A stretch of DNA of 64,000 bases from Silvimonas terrae (lineage in GTDB: Bacteria > Pseudomonadota > Gammaproteobacteria > Burkholderiales > Chitinibacteraceae), in contig NZ_JACHHN010000007.1 of assembly GCF_014202765.1 (NCBI RefSeq), positions 26,101-90,100 on the forward strand, given 5' to 3'. Shown in pieces: positions 1 to 9,958 of the stretch (position 1 is the first letter of the stretch; the number at the start of each line of letters is the position of its first letter). A program made the position numbers and the translations under genes. The notes beneath the pieces were generated by a model. That model saw only the letters and a list, made by a program, of their open reading frames with translations, was not told where the DNA came from and did not search any database.

Positions 1-671
1 GCAAAGACGAACTGGATCACGGCCTTGCAGCCGATATCGCCAAGGCGCTGAACGCCGCGATCGCTGCCCGTGGCAAGGCCTCGCTGGCGGTCTCTGGCGG
101 CCGTACCCCGGCTGGCATGTTCAAGGCATTGAGCGAATCCGCCGTGGACTTCAGCAAAGTCTGGATCACCCTCGTCGACGAGCGCTGGGTGCCGGTTGAT
201 CATGCCGACAGCAATGAGCGCACCGTGCGCCAGAACCTGTTGCAGGGCAACGCTGCGGCTGCGCATTTTGTCTCGCCGGTGTCTGCCGCCCCGACCCCGC
301 ATGAAGGTCAGGCCGAGATCGAAGCCCGTTTTGCCACCTTGCCAGCGCCGTTTGACGTGCTGATTCTGGGCATGGGCGACGATGGCCACACGGCGTCCCT
401 GTTCCCCAACGCCGTGGAACTGGAAGCCGCTTGCGCCTCGACCAACCTCGTGGCTGCGGTCACGCCGCCGGTTGCGCCGCATCAGCGCATTACGCTGACG
501 CTGCCGACCATCGCCAAAGCGCACGAAGTGATCGTGCACATTACTGGCGAAGGCAAGAAGACCCTGTTGCAAACCGCCATGACGGAAGATAAACCCGTCA
601 CGGCGCAATTTCCGATCCGCCGTGTGCTGGATGCGGTAACCGGTCAGAAACTGGTTTACTGGACGGCCTGA
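1..671 (+). CDS. pgl: 6-phosphogluconolactonase (5' end cut by window)
   Basis: Hydrolyses 6-phosphogluconolactone to 6-phosphogluconate in the pentose phosphate and Entner-Doudoroff pathways, in the cytoplasm. The open frame runs back to position 3 without a stop, so the annotated ATG at 117 is internal. Upstream of it the frame encodes the family's sugar-phosphate motif SGGRTPAGMF, and the second signature GMGDDGHTASLFP lies further on. About 222 residues are visible; the family is about 225-240 residues, so only a few N-terminal residues are missing. It precedes hexR and pgi on the same strand. By analogy with Neisseria, zwf is expected just upstream, outside the window (inference). Confidence 0.95.
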   Translation, partial: KDELDHGLAADIAKALNAAIAARGKASLAVSGGRTPAGMFKALSESAVDFSKVWITLVDERWVPVDHADSNERTVRQNLLQGNAAAAHFVSPVSAAPTPHEGQAEIEARFATLPAPFDVLILGMGDDGHTASLFPNAVELEAACASTNLVAAVTPPVAPHQRITLTLPTIAKAHEVIVHITGEGKKTLLQTAMTEDKPVTAQFPIRRVLDAVTGQKLVYWTA

Positions 672-684
672 CCGGGCATTTTCA

Positions 685-741
685 GATATGGGGTCGCCCC
701 ATATCCATAATCGGCAACGGGGTTACCCAAAAGGCAACCCC
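685..741 (+). other. Two hairpins in the pgl-hexR gap
   Basis: The 101-base gap holds two adjacent inverted repeats. The first is perfect: GATATGGGG (685-693), loop TCG, CCCCATATC (697-705). The second pairs GGGGTTACC with GGCAACCCC around a short A-rich loop (719-741) with a small mismatch. Neither is followed by a T run, so they look more like mRNA-processing or stability structures than terminators. The function is inferred only. Confidence 0.4.
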
Positions 742-772
742 AAGCCCTACAAAGAGATGGAGTTAGACGCCT

Positions 773-1618
773 ATGCTCGAACGCATCAAAACGATGATCG
801 ACAGCTTGTCCCGCTCGGAACGCAAGGTTGCCGAACTGGTGCTGGCCCAACCCAATCTGGTTGCGAATGCGCCCATTGCGCAAATTGCGGACCTCGCGGA
901 CGTATCGCAACCCACGGTCATCCGTTTTTGCCGTTCGCTCAACTGCTCGGGTCTGCAGGATTTCAAACTGCGCCTGACCCGCAGTCTGGTGTCCGGTGTG
1001 CCGTATGTGCACTCCATGGTGTCGGCAGATGACTCGGCGCACGATCTGGCCAAAAAGCTGTTCGACAACAACATCTCCCACCTCTTGCGCTGCCGGAACG
1101 AACTGGATACCGAAGCGCTGGAAAAAGCCATCAAAGTGCTGTCCAACACCCACAAGATCGAAGTCTGGGGTCAGGGTCAGTCTGGTGCGGTCGCCATTGA
1201 CGCACAAAACAAGTTTTTCCGCCTGGGCGTACCGACCGTAGCGTATACCGATCCGCACATGCATGGCATGAGCGCATCCATGCTCAAGCCGGGTGATGCG
1301 GTCGTCGCGGTGTCCAACTCCGGCCGTACGCTGGACATGATCCGTTCGGTCGAAATTGCCCGTGATGCGGGGGCCGATGTCATTGGCATTACGCATTCCA
1401 AGTCGCCGCTGGCAAAACGCTGCTCTCTTTGCCTTTATGCCGACACAATGGAGGATCCTGACCTATACACTCCTATGATTACCCGGATCGTGCATCTGGT
1501 GATCATTGACGTACTGGCCGTCGGCGTCGCGCTCAAGCGTGGCCCGGAGCTGATCGACCAGTTGGAGAAAATGAAGCGCAACATGAAAGAAAAGCGTGTG
1601 CGCGGTCACGATCACTGA
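773..1618 (+). CDS. hexR: RpiR-family transcriptional regulator HexR
   Basis: Sugar-phosphate-responsive regulator of central carbon genes. The 281 residues show the RpiR layout: an N-terminal helix-turn-helix (about residues 34-53, QIADLADVSQPTVIRF) and a C-terminal SIS sugar-phosphate domain (about 125-255) with the phosphate-binding SNSGRT at 181-186. In proteobacteria HexR binds 2-keto-3-deoxy-6-phosphogluconate and controls zwf, pgl, edd, eda and pgi-type genes. Its position between pgl and pgi fits this role. I looked for the known HexR operator (TGTARTTWWATWACA) in the flanking gaps and did not see a convincing copy, so autoregulation is not shown here. Confidence 0.92.
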   Translation: MLERIKTMIDSLSRSERKVAELVLAQPNLVANAPIAQIADLADVSQPTVIRFCRSLNCSGLQDFKLRLTRSLVSGVPYVHSMVSADDSAHDLAKKLFDNNISHLLRCRNELDTEALEKAIKVLSNTHKIEVWGQGQSGAVAIDAQNKFFRLGVPTVAYTDPHMHGMSASMLKPGDAVVAVSNSGRTLDMIRSVEIARDAGADVIGITHSKSPLAKRCSLCLYADTMEDPDLYTPMITRIVHLVIIDVLAVGVALKRGPELIDQLEKMKRNMKEKRVRGHDH

Positions 1619-1789
1619 GCCATGAACACATTGCCGCAGCCTGGGTGCCAACCGGTTGCGGCAACAAAAACAGACTCTTGCAGTACCCGTAGTATCCACT
1701 AGCGCTTAGCGTGTAAAACAGGTCTTCAACCCAGAGTCCGCCACCTTCAAGGCAAGCGGACGTGAGGCCACAGGAAGAAAGGAAATACG

Positions 1790-3436
1790 ATGTCCAAGCT
1801 GACCAGCTCGCCCGCCTGGCTTGCCCTCGCGGAACACTTCAAAGAAGTCTCGCCGTTGCACATGCGTGACTTGTTCCACAACGATCCTCAGCGTTTTGAG
1901 AAGTTTTCGCTGGAATCGGGTGGCCTGTTTTTCGACTACTCCAAGAACCGCATTACCGAAAAGACCATGGAGCTCTTGCTGACCCTGGCGCGAGAGTCCG
2001 GTCTGCAAAAACGCATTGAGCGCATGTTCTCCGGTGAAAAGATCAACGTCACTGAAGATCGCGCCGTGCTGCATATTGCGCTGCGTAATCTGGACAAGAA
2101 CCCGATCCTGGTCGATGGCGAAGATGTCATGCCCAAGGTCAATGCGGTCAAGGAAAAGATGTTCCGGTTCTCTGACGAGATCCGTTCCGGCGAGCGCGTC
2201 GGTTACACCGGCAAGGCGTTCACCGACATCGTCAACATTGGTATCGGCGGCTCTGATCTGGGCCCGGTCATGGTCTGTAATGCGCTGAAAGACTTTGGTC
2301 ACCAGCGCCTGACCATGCACTTTGTGTCGACCGTTGACGGCGACCAGGTGGTCTCCACGCTCAAGAAGCTGAACCCGGAAACCACCCTCTTCATTATTGC
2401 GTCCAAGACCTTCACCACTCAGGAAACCATTACCAACGCCCGCACTGCGCGCAAGTGGTTCCTGGATCGCGTGGGGAATGAATCGCACATCGCCAAGCAT
2501 TTCGTGGCTGTGTCGACCAATGCCAAGTCGGTGGCCGAGTTCGGCATTGATACCGACAACATGTTCGAATTCTGGGACTGGGTCGGCGGCCGTTACAGCT
2601 TGTGGTCGGCCATTGGTTTGCCAATTGCCATTTACCTGGGCAAGCACGACTACCAGGATTTGCTGCATGGTGCCTACACCATGGACGAGCATTTCAAGAA
2701 CAAGCCGTTCGAGCAGAACCTGCCGGTCATCATGGGCATGCTGGGTGTGTGGTACATCAACTTCTTTGGTGCCGCCACGCATCTGATCTCGCCGTACAAC
2801 CAGTCTTTGCACCGCTTCCCGGCGTACCTGCAACAGCTGGATATGGAATCCAACGGCAAGACGGTTGATCTGAATGGTCACCGCGTCGACTACTCCACCG
2901 GCCCGGTGGTGTGGGGTGATGCCGGTATCAATGGTCAGCACGCCTATTACCAGATGCTGCACCAGGGTTCGCAAACGGTGCCGATCGATTTCATTGCCTC
3001 GGTAGAGCATCCAGAAATTCCGGAACCGCACAGCACCATCCTGATGGCCAACTTCTTTGCGCAAACGGAAGCCTTCTTGCGTGGCAAGAACGAAACCGAA
3101 GTGCGTGCGGAACTGACCAAAGCCGGCATTACCGGCGAAGCCCAGGATGCCCTGACGCCGCACAAGATTTTTGAAGGCAACCGTCCGACCAACTCCATCC
3201 TGATCCAGCGCCTGACCCCGCGCCGCCTTGGTGCGCTGATTGCGCTGTACGAACACAAGATCATGGTGCAAGGCACGGTCTGGAACATTAACTCCTACGA
3301 CCAGTGGGGCGTGGAACTGGGTAAGCAACTGGCCAAAGCCATTGAGGGTGAACTGACCACCCCGGGCCTGACCACCACCCATGACGCGTCCACCAACGGT
3401 CTCATCAACTACTACAAGCGCAATAACCCGCGCTAA
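1790..3436 (+). CDS. pgi: Glucose-6-phosphate isomerase
   Basis: Interconverts glucose 6-phosphate and fructose 6-phosphate in the cytoplasm. It has 548 residues, the usual length of bacterial Pgi. Both family signatures are present: [18 protein letters not shown] near residue 265 and GKQLAKAIE near the C-terminus. The catalytic-region motif [10 protein letters not shown] is also visible. The start follows a purine-rich ribosome site (GAAAGGAAATACG). A 171-base gap separates it from hexR and contains a weak TTGCCGCA/TGCGGCAA inverted repeat, so pgi may have its own promoter while still belonging to the HexR neighbourhood. Confidence 0.97.
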   Translation: MSKLTSSPAWLALAEHFKEVSPLHMRDLFHNDPQRFEKFSLESGGLFFDYSKNRITEKTMELLLTLARESGLQKRIERMFSGEKINVTEDRAVLHIALRNLDKNPILVDGEDVMPKVNAVKEKMFRFSDEIRSGERVGYTGKAFTDIVNIGIGGSDLGPVMVCNALKDFGHQRLTMHFVSTVDGDQVVSTLKKLNPETTLFIIASKTFTTQETITNARTARKWFLDRVGNESHIAKHFVAVSTNAKSVAEFGIDTDNMFEFWDWVGGRYSLWSAIGLPIAIYLGKHDYQDLLHGAYTMDEHFKNKPFEQNLPVIMGMLGVWYINFFGAATHLISPYNQSLHRFPAYLQQLDMESNGKTVDLNGHRVDYSTGPVVWGDAGINGQHAYYQMLHQGSQTVPIDFIASVEHPEIPEPHSTILMANFFAQTEAFLRGKNETEVRAELTKAGITGEAQDALTPHKIFEGNRPTNSILIQRLTPRRLGALIALYEHKIMVQGTVWNINSYDQWGVELGKQLAKAIEGELTTPGLTTTHDASTNGLINYYKRNNPR

Positions 3437-3604
3437 GCAAGTAGCACGGTGGCGTCTGCATCGGCGGACGCCGCCGTATCACCCTCGAATCACCCCATAA
3501 CTACACCGCACAGCGGAAATGTGGAATCGCCCGACCACGAGTCAGGCGACGCACCGGACTGGATACGTAAACCCGGGCAGCATTAACTACATCCATCAAA
3601 AGGT

Positions 3605-6271
3605 ATGGCAATGGCAGAGCAGATTCATGACCAGGACCCTCAAGAGACCCGTGAGTGGCTGGATGCGCTGGATGGCGTGCTTGAGAACGAAGGTGCCGAA
3701 CGCGCGCACTATCTTGTAGAAAAATTGATCGGGCACGCCCGTGAAGACGGTGTGAACATCCCCTACACCGCCACCACGGCGTACATCAATACGATCCCGG
3801 TTCACCTGGAAGCCCGTAGCCCGGGCGACCACACTTATGAAGAGCGTATTCGCTCTTACACCCGCTGGAACGCAGCGGCCATGGTGGTTCGCGCCAACAA
3901 GATCAACGGCGATCTGGGCGGCCACATTACCTCTTTCGCTTCCGCCGCAACGTTGTATGACGTGGGCTGGAACCATTTCTGGCATGCCGCCAGCGACAAT
4001 CACGGTGGTGACCTGGTGTATTTCCAGGGCCACAGTGCGCCTGGCATGTATTCGCGCGCCTTCCTGGAAGGCCGCATCTCTGAAGAACAACTGTTGAAGT
4101 TCCGTCAGGAAGTGGACGGTGGCGGCCTCTCCAGTTACCCGCATCCCTGGCTGATGCCGAACTTCTGGCAATTCCCGACCGTGTCCATGGGTCTGGGCCC
4201 GTTGATGGCCATTTACCAGGCCCGCTTCATGAAGTACCTGGACGATCGTGGCTTCAAGCAAAAGGGCGATCGCAAGGTCTGGTGCTTCTGCGGTGATGGT
4301 GAAATGGATGAACCAGAATCGCTGGGTGCGATTTCGCTGGCTGGCCGTGAAAAACTGGACAACCTGATCTTTGTCATCAACTGCAACCTGCAACGTCTGG
4401 ACGGCCCGGTACGCGGTAACGGCAAGATCATCCAGGAACTGGAAGGCGACTTCCGTGGCTCCGGCTGGAACGTGGTCAAGGTGGTCTGGGGTTCGGGCTG
4501 GGATGCCCTGCTCGCGAAGGACAAGAAAGGCCTCCTGCAAAAACGCATGATGGAAGTGGTCGACGGCGAATACCAGACCTACAAGTCCAAGGATGGCGCG
4601 TATGTACGCAAGCACTTCTTCGGCGCGTATCCGGAACTGCTGGACATGGTTTCCAACATGTCCGACGACGACATCTGGCGCCTGACCCGTGGCGGTAATG
4701 ATCCGCACAAGGTCTACGCGGCGTACAAGGCTGCGTCCGAGCACAAGAATCAACCAACCCTGTTGCTGGTGAAGACCGTCAAGGGTTACGGCATGGGCGC
4801 AGCGGGCGAATCGCAAAACGTCGCGCACCAGACCAAGAAACTGTCGCCGGATGACTTGTTGCATCTGCGCGACCGCTTCCGCATTCCGCTGTCGGACGAA
4901 GAAGCCCGCTCTGCCACCTTCTACAAGCCGGCTGCGGATGCGCCGGAACTGAAGTACATGCACGAGCGTCGTTCCGAGCTGGGTGGTTATCTGCCGTCGC
5001 GCAATCCGGTCAATGAATCGCTGGAAGTGCCGGGGCTGGATACCTTCAAGGCCCTGCTGGAAAGCTCTGGCGAGCGTGAAATGTCCACCACCATGGCCTT
5101 CGTGCGGATTTTGACCGCGCTGGTGAAAGACAAGACCATTGGCAAGCGCGTGGTGCCGATCGTGCCGGATGAGTCCCGTACCTTTGGTATGGAAGGCATG
5201 TTCCGCCAACTGGGTATCTGGAGCCACGTCGGCCAGTTGTACGAGCCGCAAGATGCCGATCAATTGATGTTCTACAAGGAATCGACCACCGGCCAGATTC
5301 TGCAGGAAGGCATCAACGAAGCCGGCGCCATGGCCGACTGGATTGCCGCGGCCACCGCTTACGCCAACCATGGCGTGACGATGATCCCGTTCTACATCTA
5401 TTACTCGATGTTCGGCTTCCAGCGTATTGGCGATCTGGCCTGGGCTGCTGGCGACTTGCGCGCCCGCGGTTTCCTGGTCGGCGGCACCGCTGGCCGCACC
5501 ACGCTGAACGGCGAAGGCCTGCAGCATCAGGATGGTCACGGTCATCAATTTGCCGAGTTCATCCCTAACTGCGTGTCCTACGATCCGACCTTTGCCTATG
5601 AACTGGCCGTCATCGTCCAGCACGGCATGAAGCGGATGTACCAGGACCAGGAAAACATCTATTACTACCTCTCGGTGATGAACGAGAACTACGCCCACCC
5701 GGCCATGCCGGAAGGTGCGGAAGCAGGCATCATCAAGGGGCTGTACAAGTTCCGTCCTGCCGCCGCCAAGGGTGAGTTGCACGTCCAGCTGATGGGTTCG
5801 GGCACAATCTTCCGTGAGGTGATTGCCGCCGCTGACCTGTTGAAGAACGACTTTGGTGTCGAGGCCGATATCTGGTCCGCCCCAAGCTTCAACGAGCTGC
5901 GCCGTGATGGTATGGCCGCCGTGCGCTACAACATGCTGCACCCGACCGAACCCACCCGCGAAGCTTATGTGACCAGCTGCCTGAAGGACGCCGAAGGCCC
6001 GACCATCGTCGCGACCGATTACAAGCGCAGCTACGCCGACCAGATCCGTGAATACGTGCCTGGCCGTTACGTAGTGCTGGGCACCGACGGCTTTGGCCGT
6101 TCCGACAGCCGTCAGCAACTGCGCAAGTTCTTCGAAGTGGACCGCTACCACGTCGTTGTCGCCGCGCTGAAGGCACTGGCGGACGAAGGCAAGCTGCCGC
6201 TGACCAAGGTGGCCGAAGCCATTGCCAAGTACGGCATCGAAGTGGATCGTCCGGCGCCCTGGACGGTGTAA
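3605..6271 (+). CDS. aceE: Pyruvate dehydrogenase E1 component, homodimeric type
   Basis: Thiamine-diphosphate-dependent decarboxylation of pyruvate and reductive acetylation of the E2 lipoyl groups. The 888 residues match the single-chain AceE type rather than the alpha/beta type. The TPP/Mg binding motif runs from GDGEMDEPES to NCNLQRLDGPVRGN, and ETA-rich family blocks such as DESRTFGMEGMFRQ are intact. It is the first gene of the operon aceE-aceF-lpdA, with repeat-built spacers between the genes. The 168-base upstream gap contains a weak GGCGTC/GACGCC hairpin after pgi. I see no clear PdhR-type operator. Confidence 0.97.
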   Translation: MAMAEQIHDQDPQETREWLDALDGVLENEGAERAHYLVEKLIGHAREDGVNIPYTATTAYINTIPVHLEARSPGDHTYEERIRSYTRWNAAAMVVRANKINGDLGGHITSFASAATLYDVGWNHFWHAASDNHGGDLVYFQGHSAPGMYSRAFLEGRISEEQLLKFRQEVDGGGLSSYPHPWLMPNFWQFPTVSMGLGPLMAIYQARFMKYLDDRGFKQKGDRKVWCFCGDGEMDEPESLGAISLAGREKLDNLIFVINCNLQRLDGPVRGNGKIIQELEGDFRGSGWNVVKVVWGSGWDALLAKDKKGLLQKRMMEVVDGEYQTYKSKDGAYVRKHFFGAYPELLDMVSNMSDDDIWRLTRGGNDPHKVYAAYKAASEHKNQPTLLLVKTVKGYGMGAAGESQNVAHQTKKLSPDDLLHLRDRFRIPLSDEEARSATFYKPAADAPELKYMHERRSELGGYLPSRNPVNESLEVPGLDTFKALLESSGEREMSTTMAFVRILTALVKDKTIGKRVVPIVPDESRTFGMEGMFRQLGIWSHVGQLYEPQDADQLMFYKESTTGQILQEGINEAGAMADWIAAATAYANHGVTMIPFYIYYSMFGFQRIGDLAWAAGDLRARGFLVGGTAGRTTLNGEGLQHQDGHGHQFAEFIPNCVSYDPTFAYELAVIVQHGMKRMYQDQENIYYYLSVMNENYAHPAMPEGAEAGIIKGLYKFRPAAAKGELHVQLMGSGTIFREVIAAADLLKNDFGVEADIWSAPSFNELRRDGMAAVRYNMLHPTEPTREAYVTSCLKDAEGPTIVATDYKRSYADQIREYVPGRYVVLGTDGFGRSDSRQQLRKFFEVDRYHVVVAALKALADEGKLPLTKVAEAIAKYGIEVDRPAPWTV

Positions 6272-6273
6272 AT

Positions 6274-6379
6274 GTGTGAGGCGTGAGGTGTGAGGGGTGA
6301 GGTGAAAACCGGCCCCCGCACCCGCGCTCTTGATGATGGAGTGGGGCAACCCCTCACTCCTTACTCCTCACTCCTCACA
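6274..6379. repeat. Hairpin-forming repeat element, aceE-aceF spacer
   Basis: The whole aceE-aceF spacer is an imperfect inverted repeat. The left arm is a run of degenerate GTGAGG-type units, followed by GGTGAAAACC and a GC-rich loop. The right arm is a run of CCTCACT/CTCCTCAC units that ends just before the aceF ribosome-binding AGGA. The arms are close to reverse complements, so the mRNA can fold into a long stem. It belongs to the same family as the elements at 8021, 18288 and 53852. Confidence 0.8.
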
Positions 6380-6390
6380 GGATTCATCCC

Positions 6391-8016
6391 ATGATTGAAT
6401 TGAAGATTCCTGACATCGGTGGCCATGACGGCGTCGATGTCATTGAAGTGATGGTCAAACCGGGCGATGTGGTCGAGAAGGAACAATCCCTGATCACCCT
6501 GGAAACCGACAAGGCCACGATGGAAGTGCCGGCAACCGAAGCTGGCGTGGTCAAGGAAGTCAAGGTCAAGGTTGGCGACAAGGTTTCTGAAGGCGATGTC
6601 ATCGTCCTCATCGAAGCCAGCGGCGCTGCAGCACCGGCTCCCGCAGCGGCTGCGCCAGCACCAGCTCCGGCTCCGGCTCCGCAAGCGGCGCCGGCACCTG
6701 TTGCTGCGCCGGCTACGGCCCAAAGCATCGAAGTACATGTACCGGATATCGGCAACTTTGACGCGGTAGAAATCATCGAGATCAACGTCAAGGTCGGCGA
6801 TACCGTCTCCGTGGACGACTCGCTGATCACGCTCGAATCCGACAAAGCCAGCATGGAAGTGCCCTCCACCGCCGCTGGCGTCGTGGAAAGCATTGCCGTG
6901 AAAGTGGGCGAGAAAGTCGGCCAGGGCGCACTGATCCTGACCATCACGGGTTCTGCTGCAGGTGCTGCACCAGCGCCCGTGGCCGCACCCGCACCGGCCC
7001 CGCAAGCGGCCCCTGCACCAGCTCCGGCTGTTGCGGCCCCCGCCCCGGCACCGGTTGCATCGGCCAGCGTCAAGTTTGATGAAGAAGGTTTCCGCAAGGC
7101 CCACGCCAGCCCGTCCGTGCGCTCGTTTGCGCGTGACCTGGGCGTTGACCTTTCCAAAGTCAAAGGCACCGGTCCCAAGGGCCGCATCCTGCACGAAGAC
7201 GTGCGCGGTTATGTGAAGAACGTGTTGTCTGGCGCGGTGGCCGCTCCGGCTGCCGCAGCACCGGCGGGTGGTTCGGGCGTGGGTCTGGATCTGCTGCCAT
7301 GGCCGAAGGTCGATTTTGCCAAGTTTGGCCCGATCGAAACCAGGCCGCTGTCGCGCATCCAGAAAATCTCTGGCGCCAACCTCTCCCGCAACTGGGTGAT
7401 GATTCCGCATGTCACGTTCAATGACGAAGCCGATATCACCGAGCTGGAAGAGTTCCGCAAGAGCATTGGCAAAGAATGGGAAAAGAGCGGTCTGAAGCTC
7501 TCGCCGCTGGCCTTCATCATCAAGGCTGCGGCCGAAGCGCTCAAAGCCTTCCCCAACTTCAATAGCAGCCTGGATGGCGACAACCTGGTGCTCAAGCAGT
7601 ACTACCATATCGGTTTCGCGGCTGATACGCCAAACGGTCTGGTTGTGCCGGTGATCAAGGATGTGGACAAGAAGGGCCTGAAGCAGATTGCCCAGGAACT
7701 GACCGACCTCTCTGCCCTGGCGCGTGAAGGCAAGCTCAAGCCGACCGACATGCAAGGCGCCACGTTCACGATCTCCAGCCTGGGCGGCATTGGCGGCAGC
7801 AGCTTCACGCCGATTATCAATGCGCCGGAAGTGGCGATCCTGGGTGTCTGCAAGAGCCAGATCAAGCCGGTATGGGATGGCAGCCAATTTGCACCGCGTC
7901 TGTTGTGCCCGCTGTCTTTGTCGTTTGATCACCGCGTGATCGACGGCGCTGCGGCTGCACGCTTTACGGTATATCTGGGCAAGCTGCTGACGGATATCCG
8001 CCGTCTGGTCTTGTAA
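6391..8016 (+). CDS. aceF: Pyruvate dehydrogenase E2, dihydrolipoamide acetyltransferase
   Basis: Core of the pyruvate dehydrogenase complex; transfers the acetyl group to coenzyme A. Its 541 residues contain two N-terminal lipoyl domains (about 2-75 and 115-190; lipoylated lysines in ETDKATMEV and ESDKASMEV), each followed by a long Ala/Pro linker. A peripheral subunit-binding domain follows (about 230-272, SPSVRSFARDLGVDLSKV). The catalytic domain ends with the acyltransferase motif SFDHRVIDGAAAARF, which carries the active His and Asp. It is co-transcribed with aceE and lpdA. The linkers are Ala/Pro-rich, as is normal for swinging-arm hinges. Confidence 0.97.
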   Translation: MIELKIPDIGGHDGVDVIEVMVKPGDVVEKEQSLITLETDKATMEVPATEAGVVKEVKVKVGDKVSEGDVIVLIEASGAAAPAPAAAAPAPAPAPAPQAAPAPVAAPATAQSIEVHVPDIGNFDAVEIIEINVKVGDTVSVDDSLITLESDKASMEVPSTAAGVVESIAVKVGEKVGQGALILTITGSAAGAAPAPVAAPAPAPQAAPAPAPAVAAPAPAPVASASVKFDEEGFRKAHASPSVRSFARDLGVDLSKVKGTGPKGRILHEDVRGYVKNVLSGAVAAPAAAAPAGGSGVGLDLLPWPKVDFAKFGPIETRPLSRIQKISGANLSRNWVMIPHVTFNDEADITELEEFRKSIGKEWEKSGLKLSPLAFIIKAAAEALKAFPNFNSSLDGDNLVLKQYYHIGFAADTPNGLVVPVIKDVDKKGLKQIAQELTDLSALAREGKLKPTDMQGATFTISSLGGIGGSSFTPIINAPEVAILGVCKSQIKPVWDGSQFAPRLLCPLSLSFDHRVIDGAAAARFTVYLGKLLTDIRRLVL

Positions 8017-8020
8017 TGAC

Positions 8021-8118
8021 GTGAGGTGGGAGGTGTGTGGCGTGCGGTGAAAACCTGCGCCCCACCTCATACAGGCTAGCGGCTTTGTGCCTCTTGCCAC
8101 TCTCCTCACCCCTCACAC
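8021..8118. repeat. Hairpin-forming repeat element, aceF-lpdA spacer
   Basis: Second, more diverged copy of the spacer element. The left arm has GTGAGGTGGGAGGTGTG followed by GGTGAAAACC; the right arm has CTCTCCTCACCCCTCACA and runs straight into the lpdA ribosome-binding region. It shares the GGTGAAAACC(G/T)GC core with the aceE-aceF spacer, which suggests a common origin of both spacers. Confidence 0.75.
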
Positions 8119-8127
8119 GGAGTCCTC

Positions 8128-9891
8128 ATGAGTACTGTAGAAATCAAGGTTCCCGATATTGGCGGGCATGACAACGTCGATATCATTGAAGTCTTTGTCA
8201 AAGCCGGTGACGTGATCGAGAAAGAACAATCGCTGATCACGCTGGAAACCGACAAGGCCACCATGGAAGTACCGTCCACCCACGCCGGCAAGGTCGTGTC
8301 TGTGGCGGTCAAAGTGGGCGATAAAATCTCTGAAGGTGGCGTGGTGCTGACGCTGGAAACCGCTGGCGCGGCCGCCCCGGCACCCGCACCGACTGCGGCT
8401 GCGCCGTCGCCGCAAATGGCGTCGTCTGCCTCCCAGCCCGCCGCCTCTGCCCAACCGGCGATTGTTGCCGGCGATGTGGTCGAGTGCGACGTACTGGTGC
8501 TGGGCGCAGGCCCTGGCGGTTATACCGGTGCCTTCCGTGCTGCTGACCTGGGCAAGAACGTGGTGCTGGTCGAACGCTATTCGTCGCTGGGTGGCGTGTG
8601 TCTGAACGTCGGTTGCATTCCGTCCAAGGCGCTGTTGCATGTCGCCAAGGTGCTGACCGATGCGGAAGAAATGCGCGAACACGGTATTGATTTCGGCGCA
8701 CCGAAGATCGACATCGACAAGCTGCGCGGCTTCAAGGATGGCGTCGTCAGCCGCCTGACCAAGGGTTTGTCTGGTCTGGCCAAACAACGCAAAGTCAACG
8801 TGCTGACCGGCGAAGGCCAGTTCACCGGCCCGTATACGCTCAATGTCACCGCAGCCGACGGCTCGGTGAAAACCGTGCGCTTCCAGAATGCCATCATCGC
8901 CGCAGGTTCAACCGCGCTGAAGATTCCGGGTTACCCTTACGACGATCCGCGCGTCATTACCTCGACTGGTGCGCTCAAGCTGGAAGGCATCCCGAAAAAG
9001 ATGCTGGTGGTCGGTGGCGGCATTATTGGTCTGGAAATGGCCTGCGTATACGGCGCACTGGGTACGGAAATCAGCGTGGTGGAACTGGGCGATGGCCTGA
9101 TTCCGGGCGCCGACCGTGACGTGGTGAAGGTGCTGACCGATCGTATCGGCAAGCGCTACAAGGTCATGGTGCGTACCAAGGTCTCCAACGTGCAAGCCAC
9201 GGCTAACGGTCTCACTTGCACGTTTGAAGGCGACTGGGCCCCCAAGGAACCACAGACCTATGACAAGGTGCTGGTGGCGGTCGGCCGTCGTCCGAACGGC
9301 AAGCTGATTGGTGCGGAAAACGCCGGCGTCAATATCGACGAACGTGGGTTTATTCCGGTCGACAATCAATGCCGCACCAACGTGCCGCACATCTTTGCCA
9401 TTGGCGATATCGTTGGCAACCCGATGCTGGCCCACAAAGCCACGCACGAAGCCAAGTGCGCGGCGGAAGTGATTGCCGGTGAAAAGAGCTATCTGGATTA
9501 CCGTGCCATTCCGTCCATTGCCTATACCGATCCGGAAGTGGCGTGGATGGGTCTGACCGAAACCGAAGCCAAGGCCAAGGGCATTGCTTATGAAAAGGCC
9601 GTGTTCCCGTGGGCCGCGTCCGGCCGTGCGCTGGGTAATGGCCGCGATGACGGTCTGACCAAGATCCTGTTTGACCCGGAAAGCCACCAGATCCTGGGCG
9701 CCGCCATTGTTGGCGTGAACGCGGGTGAATTGTTGGGTGAAGCGGTGCTGGCCTATGAAATGGGCGCGGATATCAACGACATTGCCGGTACGGTGCACGC
9801 CCACCCGACCTTGTCCGAGACCGTCGCCATGGCCGCAGAAATTGCCCACGGTTCGATCACCGATCTGTATATCCCCAAGCGCAAGAAATAA
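8128..9891 (+). CDS. lpdA: Dihydrolipoamide dehydrogenase with N-terminal lipoyl domain (E3)
   Basis: Re-oxidises the dihydrolipoyl groups of E2 using FAD and NAD. At 587 residues it is about 110 longer than ordinary E3. The extra N-terminus is a complete lipoyl domain (lysine in ETDKATMEV, near residue 40) joined by an Ala/Pro linker. The flavoprotein part has the FAD motif [11 protein letters not shown], the redox disulfide [13 protein letters not shown], a NAD-binding [10 protein letters not shown] and the C-terminal His motif [10 protein letters not shown]. Lipoyl-E3 fusions are known from Neisseria (p64k) and other betaproteobacteria. It is the last gene of the pdh operon and is followed by a terminator. 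Confidence 0.97.
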   Translation: MSTVEIKVPDIGGHDNVDIIEVFVKAGDVIEKEQSLITLETDKATMEVPSTHAGKVVSVAVKVGDKISEGGVVLTLETAGAAAPAPAPTAAAPSPQMASSASQPAASAQPAIVAGDVVECDVLVLGAGPGGYTGAFRAADLGKNVVLVERYSSLGGVCLNVGCIPSKALLHVAKVLTDAEEMREHGIDFGAPKIDIDKLRGFKDGVVSRLTKGLSGLAKQRKVNVLTGEGQFTGPYTLNVTAADGSVKTVRFQNAIIAAGSTALKIPGYPYDDPRVITSTGALKLEGIPKKMLVVGGGIIGLEMACVYGALGTEISVVELGDGLIPGADRDVVKVLTDRIGKRYKVMVRTKVSNVQATANGLTCTFEGDWAPKEPQTYDKVLVAVGRRPNGKLIGAENAGVNIDERGFIPVDNQCRTNVPHIFAIGDIVGNPMLAHKATHEAKCAAEVIAGEKSYLDYRAIPSIAYTDPEVAWMGLTETEAKAKGIAYEKAVFPWAASGRALGNGRDDGLTKILFDPESHQILGAAIVGVNAGELLGEAVLAYEMGADINDIAGTVHAHPTLSETVAMAAEIAHGSITDLYIPKRKK

Positions 9892-9911
9892 ACGCAAGGT
9901 GTGATGGTCGC

Positions 9912-9944
9912 AAAAAACGCCCCGGTTCTGCCGGGGCGTTTTGT
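9912..9944 (+). terminator. Rho-independent terminator after lpdA
   Basis: GC-rich stem AACGCCCCGG / CCGGGGCGTT with a five-base loop, flanked by A and T runs on either side. It ends the pdh operon. The flanking A run means it could also stop transcripts of the convergent SDR gene. Confidence 0.9.
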
Positions 9945-9958
9945 TGGATGGCACGCCA

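Noticed and set aside
672..1789. HexR operator near hexR or pgi
   Set aside because: No sequence close to TGTARTTWWATWACA was found in the two gaps.
3596..6349. 917-residue open frame antisense to aceE
   Set aside because: It mirrors the strong codon bias of aceE in a GC-rich genome and has no domain or ribosome site. aceE itself has all the E1 motifs.
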